Part shown: one piece after another, positions 37,268-49,200 of the stretch
Layout of the letters: each line of letters begins with the position of its first letter
How positions within the stretch are numbered: position 1 is the first letter of the stretch
Assembly: GCA_034440635.1 (NCBI GenBank)
Contig: JAOTON010000453.1
Location: forward strand, 372,001 to 436,000
DNA length: 64,000 nt
From: Lepas anatifera
Taxonomy: Eukaryota; Arthropoda; Thecostraca; Lepadidae
Reading direction: 5' to 3'
Translations under genes and position numbers: made by a program
Notes under the pieces: generated by a model
Told to the model about the DNA's origin: nothing
The model's input: the letters and a program-made list of their open reading frames with translations, nothing else
The model's database searches: none

Positions 37268-38194
37268 TTTTTTGAAGCTTAACTAGTTTATGCTAGTACA
37301 TACGTCTTAACAAAAGAGAATATTGAAACTTGTTCACTTTCACATGCATGTCAACCAGCCCTATATATGACAAAATACCGGTGTCGACTCTCCCTACGAC
37401 GTAGGATTGGTATTTCCGTTGTCATAACTCGCTCGCTGCTGCTCATGCTCACTGAATCTCAATCGGGCCCGGGAAACCACGTTAAAAATAATCACGTGCT
37501 TCTGGTGTTTAGGAAAAACAAATGAGGTTTGTACTTTTTAACTGTCTCCCACTGTCTATCATCGCTTTAAGCAAATAATTGATACAGCTCCCCGACCCCC
37601 GACCACTGACCTGGTCTCTCAACTGCCGTGCCCCGCGACTACTGACCTGGTCTCTCAGCTGCCGTGCCCCGCGACCACTGACCTGGTCTCTCAACTGCCG
37701 TGCCCCGCGACCGCTGACCTGGTCTCTCAACTGCCGTGCCCCCGACCACTGACATGGTCTCTCAACTGCCGTACACCCCCCCGACAACTGACCTGGTCTT
37801 TCAACTGCCGTGCACCGCGACTACTGACCTGGTCTGTCATCTGCCGTGCCCCGCGACCACTGACCTGGTCTTTCAACTGCCGTGGCCCGGGACCAATGAC
37901 CTGGTCTCTTAGCTGCCGTGACCCCCGACCACTGACCTGGTCTCTCAACTGCCGTGGCCCCCGACCACTGACCTGGTCTCTCAACTGCCGTGCACCCCGA
38001 CCACTGACCTGGTCTCTCAGCGTCACTGTGACGACGACGTCGGCAGTTTCGGTGGTCGGGGCGTCGGCCTGCTCCACGCGGAGCGAGTACCGCGGCAGGG
38101 CTCGCGCCGCCGACACCACATGTGACCCGAACGGCGGCAGACGGTTCACTACCTGCGGACAGTCAACCGGCAGTCATACACCGTATATATATAT

Positions 38195-38226
<32 letters not shown>

Positions 38227-41200
38227 TATATATATATATATATATGAAAGAGACTTAAGACTTTTTTAATTAATTTACTTTATATTTATGTTTTTCCAGA
38301 CGTTTCGGTGGCAAAGCACCTTCGTCAGTGTGGGAAGTAAATTCACATCAAAAAGACATCAAAACGACACATAGATGAGGCACCATAAAACGAATAAACA
38401 AGACTGTTTTGCAAGAATTTTGACGCTTAACCCGCGCCCCACCGGGGTCCCGCGCCACCTTCCCCCACCGGGGGCATCGATGGCCCCCTCTAACTCCGAA
38501 AATATGGGCGTTAGCGCAAATCTGCAAAGTGCAATGAAAGCTCGCGTGAATTCAGTAAGAAATTACTTCACATGTTTTAGTGCTCAGGTCAATGGTTTGA
38601 CCTCCAGAGGTCAAATTAGGTCAAGATCGGCTATTTTCACTCAAATATGCAATGAGTAAGCAAACTGGGCATAACTCTTGTGTCATTAGAGCTATTGAGG
38701 CCTGGTAAAGTACATTTGATAGAAATTGCCAGTACTTTTTCCGCTATGTGGAACGTAAAGACCTCCCGCCAGTGGTTTGACCGCCAGAGGTCCCTCGTGA
38801 CCTAATATGACCTGAGGTCACCAAGGTCAAAGTGACCTTGCCGTATATTAAATGAAAGCCAGTGACAGACAACACGATGGTGTTTGTTTACCTCTAGCTC
38901 ATTAGGTCAAAGTTATTGTCAAATACTGTTTTGACCTCTGGTGACCTTGGATGACCTTGGAAAAGTCGGGCAAATATGACCCCTGGGATCCGTGAAGGGT
39001 GTCCAAAACGTTGTTCTGGCGTCTGTATTTGCAATCATTTTTGTGGCTTTTATATCATGAATAGCTTTTCCCCTGCTTTTCCAATGGGAGAGGTCGCCTC
39101 GTGACCTGACCTCAGGGCACGAAATCGAAAATCCCGGATTACCTTGTAGACCCTGGAGGGTCTGAAGTGTAGTTTCAAATCGATCACTTTGAAATGTGCT
39201 CTTACAGCTCTAAGGTGAAGTGAGGTGACCTTGTTGCCTCGTCTTGCCTGACCTTGAGTGACCCGTAAAAATTTCGGATGTGGAAAATGATGCAGTAGAG
39301 GTGCCTCAACCGGTTGCGCCTGTCTTTTCTGCTATCCTAAAACCTTCCATCTGCCCCTGGTTAACTAGTTAATCGATTATGTTCTTACTGTTTTCCGGTA
39401 GACTAAATATCAGTGCATCCTGGAAATCAATATTTCACCTCAGGCGCCAGAATGCATCTCAGGGAGGGAGGACCTAAACAGCACAAGGCGCAACAGCATA
39501 ACACAACGCTCTCACGAAAAACGCTAACCCAGAACGCCCACATCATCACTGCCACACCAGATACAAGAAGACTTGCAGTACTCCAAGTACTCTACATTCA
39601 TGAAAAATTACCATACATCAACCTACAAACACACACACATATCCTTAGCACTGTGGGAAGAGACATATTTTGATAATACATATATCAAATAATATAACGA
39701 TGATAATTGATGATAATAAGATGATGAGTAATATGAATAAGACGATGATAATAATATTGTTTTAAAATTTTGGGTTTCGCCTCATTTTTGTACTTGCAAA
39801 GAACTGTGCGAATTGGCCCACCTACTTGGTGAAACTCGGTTCCAAATCGTCAGCACCGCGAGTTCAGATGTTCGAAATTATTACTATCGCAATAAAAATA
39901 TCCAGAGGCCGTCACTAGATGAATTCGATTTAAAAAAGAACAATCCAGCTAGAGGTGCCCTGTTTCATTAATATGTCGTGTGTGTTTGACCATGTTTTTT
40001 TACCTGAGACTGAGAAAATCAGAAAATCTGACTGAGCATCGCATCTTGTGGCCATATCATTCACCCCGTGACTTTTTTTGCTTTTCGGCTTGGGCTTACC
40101 TTCAAAACATAATGTCTTCGCGCAACTTCACCGGTACGGCAAGCATACCTCCCCACGCCGGCGATAGGATAGAAACTGCTGTGTTAACTTTATAAGAGTG
40201 CTATGTCATAAGGCTGACATGGTAGAGATACTGTAAATATACAAGCAGGGGCGTAGACATGATTTCGTTCAGGGGGGCGCGCCCGAAAAGGACCCCTGAA
40301 ACAGCGCCAAATGGGCCCTGATGGGTAAGAAGGGCCCTGCTTGTTACAAAATAGAGTGCTGAAGAGGGCTTAACCTCGCCCCACCGGGGGCCATCGATGG
40401 CCCCTAAGGTTTTTCCGGGATAGCCGAAAACGACGAGGCGCAGCACCGCGGTTGAGGGCTCTACCTCTCACTGCAACATTTTCCCATCATCCCTGAAATT
40501 TTTTACCCGGGTCACCCAAGGTCAGGTCACCAGACGAGGTCAACCAAGGTCACCTCACTTCACCTTTAGAGCTCTGTAAGAGCTACATTTCAAACTCGAT
40601 CGATTTACTTCCTCACTTCTCCTCCGGTCTCGGTGTTTCGTTTTCATTTCTCCCTGAGGTCGGTCACGAGGCGACTCTCCCATTGAAAGCATGGGGAAAG
40701 CTATTTCATGATATAAAACCCACAAAATGATTGCAAATACTCAGACTGCTCAGAACAACGTTTTTGGACACCCTTTCACGGATCCCAGGGTCATATTTGC
40801 CCTTTGACTTTTCCAAGGTAATCCAAGGTCACCAGAGGTCAAAAACAGTATTTTGACAATAACTTTTGACCTAATTGAGCTAGAGCGGTGAAACAAACAC
40901 TGTCGTGTTTGTCTTGTCACTGGCTTTCATTTGATATACGGCAAGGTCACTTTTGACCTTTCGTGACCTCAGGTCATATTAGGTCACGAGGTGACCTCTG
41001 GCGGTCAAACCACTGGCGGGAGGTCTTCACGTTCCACATAGCGGAAAAGTACTGGCAATTTGCTATCAAATGTACTTTACCAGGCCTCAATAGCTCTAAT
41101 GCCATAGAGTTATGCCCAGTTTGCTTAATCATTGCATATTTGAGTGAAAATAGCCGACCTTGACCTAATTTGACCTCTGGAGGTCAAACCATTGACCTGA

Positions 41201-43238
41201 GCACTAAAACATGCGAAGTAATTTCTTACTGAATTCATGCGAGTTTCTATTGCACTTTGCAATTTGCGCTAACGCCCATATTTTCGGAGTTGAGGGGGGC
41301 CATCATGCCCCCCGGTGGCAAGTGGCGCCGACCCCGTCCGGGTTAAGAGGGCCCTGCCTGGTATGAAATTTCAAATTCGGCCACAGAGCATAGTGCAGGT
41401 GAGCCGCGCTTTGCGCGACCTGTGTCCTCAGCGGCGCCCTTCGGGCCCTCAGGGGGGGGCTGTCCCTGCCGCCCCCCTTGGCTACGCCCCTGTATACAAG
41501 TACTATTAGAATCCTCCCGTAAACCCCATTGGATGATGCATCACACTTCTGGCTGCGGCCAAATCCTTAGACTGCCTGGCCTCAGGTCAGGTCAAGATTA
41601 GTATCGGTCATAATGCTCATCATTCGAACGGCACGAACAATCCCAATCAAAATGACGTTTACACTTTTCCCATGATCTACTATTATCACCGTTCCGACAC
41701 GATCCCGATGCATTTTCAATGAAGAGATAATGACCCTGACCTGACCCCAGGTCATCGATATTGAAAATTTAGTTACAAGTTGTTGCTCTCAGTGAAGTTA
41801 TCATGTGATGTGAACTCCAGACTGATCGGTACAGCTTGCTCCTACCGCTGCGCCTCTAACCAGTCTGAGGCCAACTAGAGGTCACTTGAACTGGACTGGT
41901 GACCCGACATGATATGACCTGCGTCAAACCATTTCTCAGAAGTCAAGATTATCAGGCTGGTCGACTACCAGGCCTGCTGGTTATCACTCAATATCTCGTT
42001 ATAACTGCTCCATCCGAACTAAATATGCTGGGTGCGGCACCAGATGTGTATGTACAATCCAATTCCATCCTAACTCGGGTTTCAATAACTACAGCTAGAT
42101 GAAATTACGGGAAAGCAGAACACCACCCAAAACACATAAAATAATTGTGTTATCCCCACTCATTTATGGTAAGAACAGAACTCTTCAAAAATCCACCCGT
42201 ATTTGTTCACTTTGTAGAAAAAGAAAACGAACGATCTGAAACTACGCGGTGCTTGACGGCAATAAAACAATATACCTACCAGTTCCAGGTGATGAAAGCC
42301 TGAAAGTAAACAGGAGCAATTCGGTACCAATTTATAAAGATACTCCGTCACCTTCATAGCCCAACTGATTGCAATGAGCTACATGCCAAGTTTGGTCAAG
42401 ACACCTCTACTATATCTATAACCACCTTTACCAATCGCCTAACTAGTACCACGGCATTTTCCGATAAAAAATGGGGAGGCCTCATTCAGATATTGAAAAA
42501 ATACTAATTCTCTTAACCAGCTTCTTCTTCACAACAATTCACGCGGGTGAAGCCAATTGCAAATCGGTCTGAAGTTGTGCACATGTGTGAGTGTTCATGT
42601 ATCTGATCGCGTTTATATCAGTGTTTTGGGTCGAGGCGTATGTCTGCATCGTGAATATCTGTATCTGGATTTTATCTCGGTCGGTGTATTGTTTGTGACT
42701 CGTGACTGCGATATTCTGTGATCCTTGACTGCCAAGTGACAGGTAAATATAGTGTCCTCGGGCTGGCCATGTCGCAAAAATACACCTTTACATAAATGTA
42801 CGTTCAAGGGGGTTTCATAACGCCTGAGTGACGTCACACGCTCACCCGTCTAAAGCTGTAACCCGGGTGTATCAATGCTGCCCAGAATATTAGAAATACA
42901 ATCACATTAAAAACTGAATGCTTCATTTCTACACCTGGAACACAAATATATTTCTTGTGGTCTCGCGCATTTGTCCTTAGTACTCGCAGCTCCCCATTAG
43001 CACTGCCGCGTCCCCCGCTGTTGCTGTGCTGCCGCAGTTGTAGCCACTGCTGCTGCCGCTGCAGCCGCCGTGGCTGGCCCTACTCCTGGTGTGCGGCCGC
43101 TTTGGCTGCGTAACCGGAGCCCTTAAAGGTCACGGCTGCCGTCACTGCTAACGTCAGTGCTGCCCTCATTGCTGCCGCTTCTGATGCTCCCGGAATAACT
43201 ACCGCCAGCGCAGTCTTATACCCCTCTCTCGAGATTTT

Positions 43239-43294
<56 letters not shown>

Positions 43295-46200
43295 GTCCCC
43301 TCCTTAATTTTTTCATACCTTAAATGCTCCCTGACATAACACGCGCATTGACAGGGGGTACCCGCCCCCCTCTCGGGTTTTTCAGAGACAGTACAAAAAC
43401 AGCGGCGCGTAGCGCCGCCGTAGTTAACAGACCTTTTATCTCATCATTTTTACAACTTTTGTGAAAATTTTAAGGTTGGGTCATCTCAGGTCAGGTCACC
43501 AGTACAGGTCAACTGACCTGACCTCAAAAAAAGTTTCAGATAGCATAATTCGGAACAGGGGGAACTTATCCCATTGAAACTCATATCAGATAATGGGCCC
43601 CCGGAGCTCTCTAAAATTTTTTCCGGTACGTAGTTGGCAGACTTTTTATCTCATCATTTTTACGACTTTTGTGAAAATTTTAAGGTTGGGTCATCTCAGG
43701 TCAGGTCACCAGTACAGGTCAACTGACCTGACCTCAAAACAAGTTTCAGATAGCATAATTCGGAACAGGGGGAACTTATCCCATTGAAACTCATATCAGA
43801 TAATGGGCCCCCGGAGCTCTCTAAAATTTGTTCCGGTATTTTTGATATCGATGACCTAAGGTCAGGTACAAGCCGTGACCTATCCATTGGAAATACATGG
43901 AAAAAATGGTTTTAACTGAATAACTTAGCAAGGTATGGTGATAGAGCGTTTATTTTAACTGCATTAGATTTGCCTTGTCTTTGTGGTTCTAATGATGTGC
44001 ATTTTACCGAATTTGACCTTGACCTGACCTTAGGTCAGGCAAAATCCTTGATTTGACCTAGTAAGGTCATATTATATATCATCCTATTCGGTTTGCTGGA
44101 GGATTCATATAGTTCAAATTGTTTTGCTCAATCTTTGCTTGTTCAGATGTAATGACCGAAAACCTTCATTCACATGTTATCCCTATGGCGGCATGTTTTG
44201 ACCTCTAGTAACCTTAAATGTGACCTGACAAAAAATGACTGAAATATTTCCGATGGAGAAATGGATGGGCTACCCAACACCGTTTACAGTTTTATTTTAT
44301 TTATTTATTTATATCGCCAACAGATGTATATCCATTTACAGGCGAAGTCAGAGCCTAAAAATAAACAATATGCTACAAGTAAAAGACACGCATCACACAT
44401 GAGAAAACTACAATGAATCACCCCAGGCTAGGATGTTCCTCACCGAGGATAAATGATACTGGTAAAACATGAATTGAAAAATTACCTGCTGCGGCGAGAG
44501 CGTTAGCTCGCAGCAAGTATACGGGGTGAACGTATGTATTTTAAAACATTGACTTTAAAACAAACTGCTAATAGATTCTAAAAATAGGTCGGAACCGGAA
44601 CATGATAAGAAGGCATTCATTGCGCGCGGGATCCGACACAAAAGCCCCTGGCCCACAGTGTTCACACGCCCGCGCCGCTCCGCGAAAAGATGACGCGTGC
44701 GAGTTGATCGAGATGGCACGTGTAAAGGAAATTTACTTAACAGAATTTCAGAATCTATTTTTCCACAATAAATTCTTTTTAGAAAAAGCAGATCGTGTTG
44801 AATTCTTCGAGATTCAAGAGATGTTACGCCAAAATGATGCATGAGAGCGTAGTAGGACAATGATAAGCATGGTCTGATTGTGTGATGATTTAGCCATAGA
44901 AGGAACTTATGCTGCACTCGATCAACCCGCACGCCATGAGATTTGGCCGCGCCTGCCCAGATCACGCTGCAGTACTCCAGATGAGAGCGTACATTGGCAT
45001 AATATGCTGTAAGTAAAGACTTTTTTCAAATTTTGCAGTTTTTGAGGCATTTTGGAAAGATCGGATTAGGAGACCTAGAGCCCTGTTGGCTTGCTTTACT
45101 ACATGGGATACGTGAGCCGAGAATGTTAATTTACTGTCCAATATTACACCTAGGTCATGAATTTTATCTACCGAATTTAGAGCAGCGTTCCCAATAGAAT
45201 ATTGCGTCCGGACAGGTGCGCGCCTGAGGGTCATCGTGAACGATTTACATTTTGAAGGATTTAGTATTAGGCCCCATCTGACAGACCACGACTGCAAGCG
45301 ATCAAGATCGCGCTGCAACAGCAGCCCGTTAGCTGGGGCGATGATTTTGCGGTAAATTTTGACATCGTCAGCATACATCAAGCAATTTGAACCAATTTCA
45401 CTTGGAAGGTCATTTATGAAGAGCGAAAATAGAAGCGGGGCCACTAAAGATCCTTCCGGTACACCCGAGGTTACTGAGACCCAGTCGGACGTTTTACCGT
45501 TCACGATGACCCGCTGACGCCTATCGGAGAGATACGAGACAAACCAGTTTAGAGCCGAATCTTTCAGGTGATACGAGTTTTTTAGTTTGTGAATGATCAA
45601 TTTGTGGTTGACGCTTTAAAATGCTGCCGAATAATCTGTATATATGGCGTCCGTCTGATATCCGTCCGACATGGCCTCCCACGTCGAGCTCAGATACGTC
45701 GCAAGGTTGCTGGAGCAAGACCGATGAGGTACAAAACCGTGCTGCTCAGGGCACAGCACCGGCGAAACATGCCGAAACAGCTGGTCGTAGACAAGTCGTT
45801 CCAAAATTTTTGCGAAAATTGGAAGCAGGGAGACAGACCGATAATTCGATGGATCTTTTTTGTCGCCTTTTTTGAATATTGGAATGACATTGGCCTGTTT
45901 CCATTTAATAGGAACTTTACCAGCTGTAACGGACATGTTGCATATTTTTGTGAGTGGTGCTACCAATTCTTCAGCACACTCTACGATGATTTTAGCGCTA
46001 ATGTTAGCTGTACCGCATGCCTTATTTGGATCTAGAGACTTCAGGGTATTTCGAACTGCTTCCTCGGAAACATGAAAACAAGATAAGGTGCCTACTGGAA
46101 AATCTGTTGCAATGGGAAAGACGCTGACAGTGGGGCTTGTAAATTTCCGTGCAAAGGCAAGGTTCAAGAGAGACGCTTTTTCTGTGTCGTCTGAGGTAAG

Positions 46201-49200
46201 GCTTTTTTTAATATAAATTTGTATTTAACAGGGATACATTTCAGGATGACCAGCTCAAAATATAAACAACAAATTCTGTAAAAAAACGCCCATTTCCTGC
46301 TGGCAGTGGTAGTAGACGACGTCTCAGGTAGTGCTGGTTTCTATTTGGGCCACCTGCCTGCACAGGTCTGTGTGCAGGTAGAAGAACATGTAGCCGTCGT
46401 GCTGGTTTCCATTGCACAGCACATGCTCCTCCGAGGTGCAGGTAACACTGCGATCGTCGTAGTGGAACCAGCGCTGCCTACCCAGGTTGTAGACATCTGC
46501 CACGTAGTGTCCCGCCTGGGTTGTAGCGCCGTGGTGACTGACTAGGCCCACCAGCCGGTAGCTATGGGCGCCGGCCAGGTCCGCTTTTTGATCCTCAGCC
46601 GCTGAGCCGTCGTCCTCCGTGCATAGCTGGGACAGCTGTACCTGTTCGGCGGCGATGTCGGCCGGCTCGCCCTTCTCTTGTGAGCGTCTAATTGTCTCCT
46701 GCAGCAGACTCTCCATGTCTCCAACAGCGCGCGTGGGCCACTCCTCGGCTCCGTCCTGCTCTGTCAGTTTCTCCGAATCGGCGTCAGACACGTGCGGGGG
46801 TCCAAATGGCCGCAGCGCCGCCTGTCGCTTCGGCTCATCCCAGTTCACAGGCGGGCACAGCGAGCCGTACCTGGTGGCGTCCCATCCCGGGGGACGATCG
46901 GCGTCCTCCGCCGCGTACTTCTGCAGCGTCACAAACTTCGATATCTTTACGTTGGTGCGGATCTTCTTTGACTCCTTTCCAATAAACATGTGACGATTCA
47001 GCTGTATAATCAGCGTCCTGGGAAATTTGGATATCTGGGTGGTTACTCTGAACTCGTTGTGCTGACACTTTTCGCAATTCAGCTCGCGTCGGTCGGGCCG
47101 CATGGATAGGTGCAGGGCGTCCTGTACGGTGGGTACCGTGTCTCTGTCCTGGCGCCGCGGCACGTTAACGAACCAGCTTATGTTGTCTTGTCGCCTCAGC
47201 ACCGATTCCTGACACTTTGTGCACATGTAGCTCTCGACGGTCTGGTACTGGAAGTTGTCTCTAACTGGGTTCTTTCGGTCGGCCGGCTGCTTGGGAAAAA
47301 CCGTTCGGCTGCCGTCCACCTCCTCCTTGATGCTGTTCAGTAGCCAGAGCAAGAACTCGTTAGCATCCTGCATCTCAGTGCCGTGGAACGCCGAGTCTAT
47401 CCGAGCGAACACGTGCCGCAGGTCGTTGAGGTGGCTGGAGACGGAGGTGACGCACGCGCTCTGACGCAGCTCCATAAGGTGGGCGACGGCACGCATGGTG
47501 CGGCATTTTTCGGCGTCCAGAGCCGGCCCCAGCGCCACCATCTCACTCAAGAATGGCTGCAGTCCGAGCAGCGACTGCAGCGTGGCGTTCTGGTAGCATG
47601 AGTTGCCTAAGTTGGGCAGACCGATGAGGAGCGGGTCTGGGCTGTGCCTGTGCTGGTTGCGATTACTCGCAGGCACCAGCTCCAGGATCGGTGCCTGCGC
47701 CTGAGCACCGTTCAGCAGCAGGGCATTTTCCACACCGTCTGTATTCCGCGGTGATGCCGAGGGCCGGACCGACGTGTCACGGTCCGTCAGCGAGTCTGGT
47801 GTGGTAGAATTCCGTGATGGTGGCGAGGTAATGTCAGATGCTAGATTATAGCATGTGGTGGGGAGTCTCCTTGGTGTTGGGTTATCAAGTTTATTTTCCG
47901 TCTCCTGGGAAGACTCATCACGCTCAAGGTTCGAAGCTTTACTTCTCCGCCAATCAACTGTTTCGGAGTTAGTGTGCCCTTGGCGCAGGGAAGTAGAATT
48001 CCCACGCACCACAGCTATGGATAATCTTTGGAGCAGGTACTCGCCTTCCCGCCTGTCGCCGGTCTCGCTACTGATGCGACGTCCAAGCTCCTTCAAGAAG
48101 GGTAAAGTTGTTTGGCAGAACACACCAGTCGTCTCGACTGCAACAGGCTGGAAGGTGTATCTCACAGTGAGGCCGCTATAACGTTGTTTTTTCCGTGACT
48201 CTGCATTGTTCGCAGCGGTGCCCGCCTGGCTGGCAGATCTGGCGACGACGGAAGGGGCAAAGGTGTCTGAGCATGTTGCATCCCAGACGAGGTTTTTGCC
48301 TTGCCCGTACGGAAAGGTCGTGATGCCGTCTGGGCGTCTTCCGTCGCCGCGATCCAGTCCGCTTGGCTCTAGCACCGCCGGGATCCCTGCAGATTGAAGT
48401 GCGCGTTTTAGTATGTTGTTTAAGGCTGCGTGGCGTGGGTGACGTCCTGCACTGAGCTGGCAGGAGAGCACGTGCAGCCCCCGCGTGTCGATGTCGGCCC
48501 CGCATCTGCAGCGGTGTGATGCGCAAACATCTGCTCCGACGCGCAACGCAACAGCAAACCTTAGTGTTTCACGGTCCAGCAGTGTGCCCACATTGGCCAT
48601 GGGGTAAGCATGTAGCCAAGCGCCCGAGTGGGGCCTCATCGCGGCCAGAAGTCTAGCACGAACAGTGAGGTCATCGCTGCCTTTGACCAGGCTCTCAGCA
48701 GTGTCTGTGGCGGTGGCGCGGTCCCAGAGACGCTGGTGAATTCGCTTGGCTTCCTCCGGTGGTGTAGTCTTTGTGCCTGAATTAGGTAAGGCATGAATTA
48801 GGTAAGGCTTTGATCTGGTTTGAACAGTACTGTCGAAATACTTGATTTTTTTCCAACACTTCTCAAAAAAGTCCAATATCTTTTCGGATTGGTCCGCATG
48901 TCATCAGCCAGTTTCGTAAGGTACTCAGAGTACTTGGTGTTGATAATAGATTTAAGATTACTCCGTTTTATGTTAAAATCGGTCACGCTCTCCTCACAAC
49001 GATTGCGCCGCATACGCCGAAAAGCTGCTTCCTTTAAGCGAAGCGCCGCCCGCACCGCACCGTCAAACCAGGGTGGACACTTCCGCCTGATAGTTACAGT
49101 CGGCACATAATCAGCTATGGCAGATTCCAATAATCCATAAAAAAACATCCACCGCTTCGTCAACGTCTAAATTATCAAGAATACCCCAATGAATTAGCGC

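Noticed and set aside
44602..44844. 80-codon plus-strand ORF over the LINE 3' region
   Set aside because: Antisense shadow of the LINE C-terminal domain.
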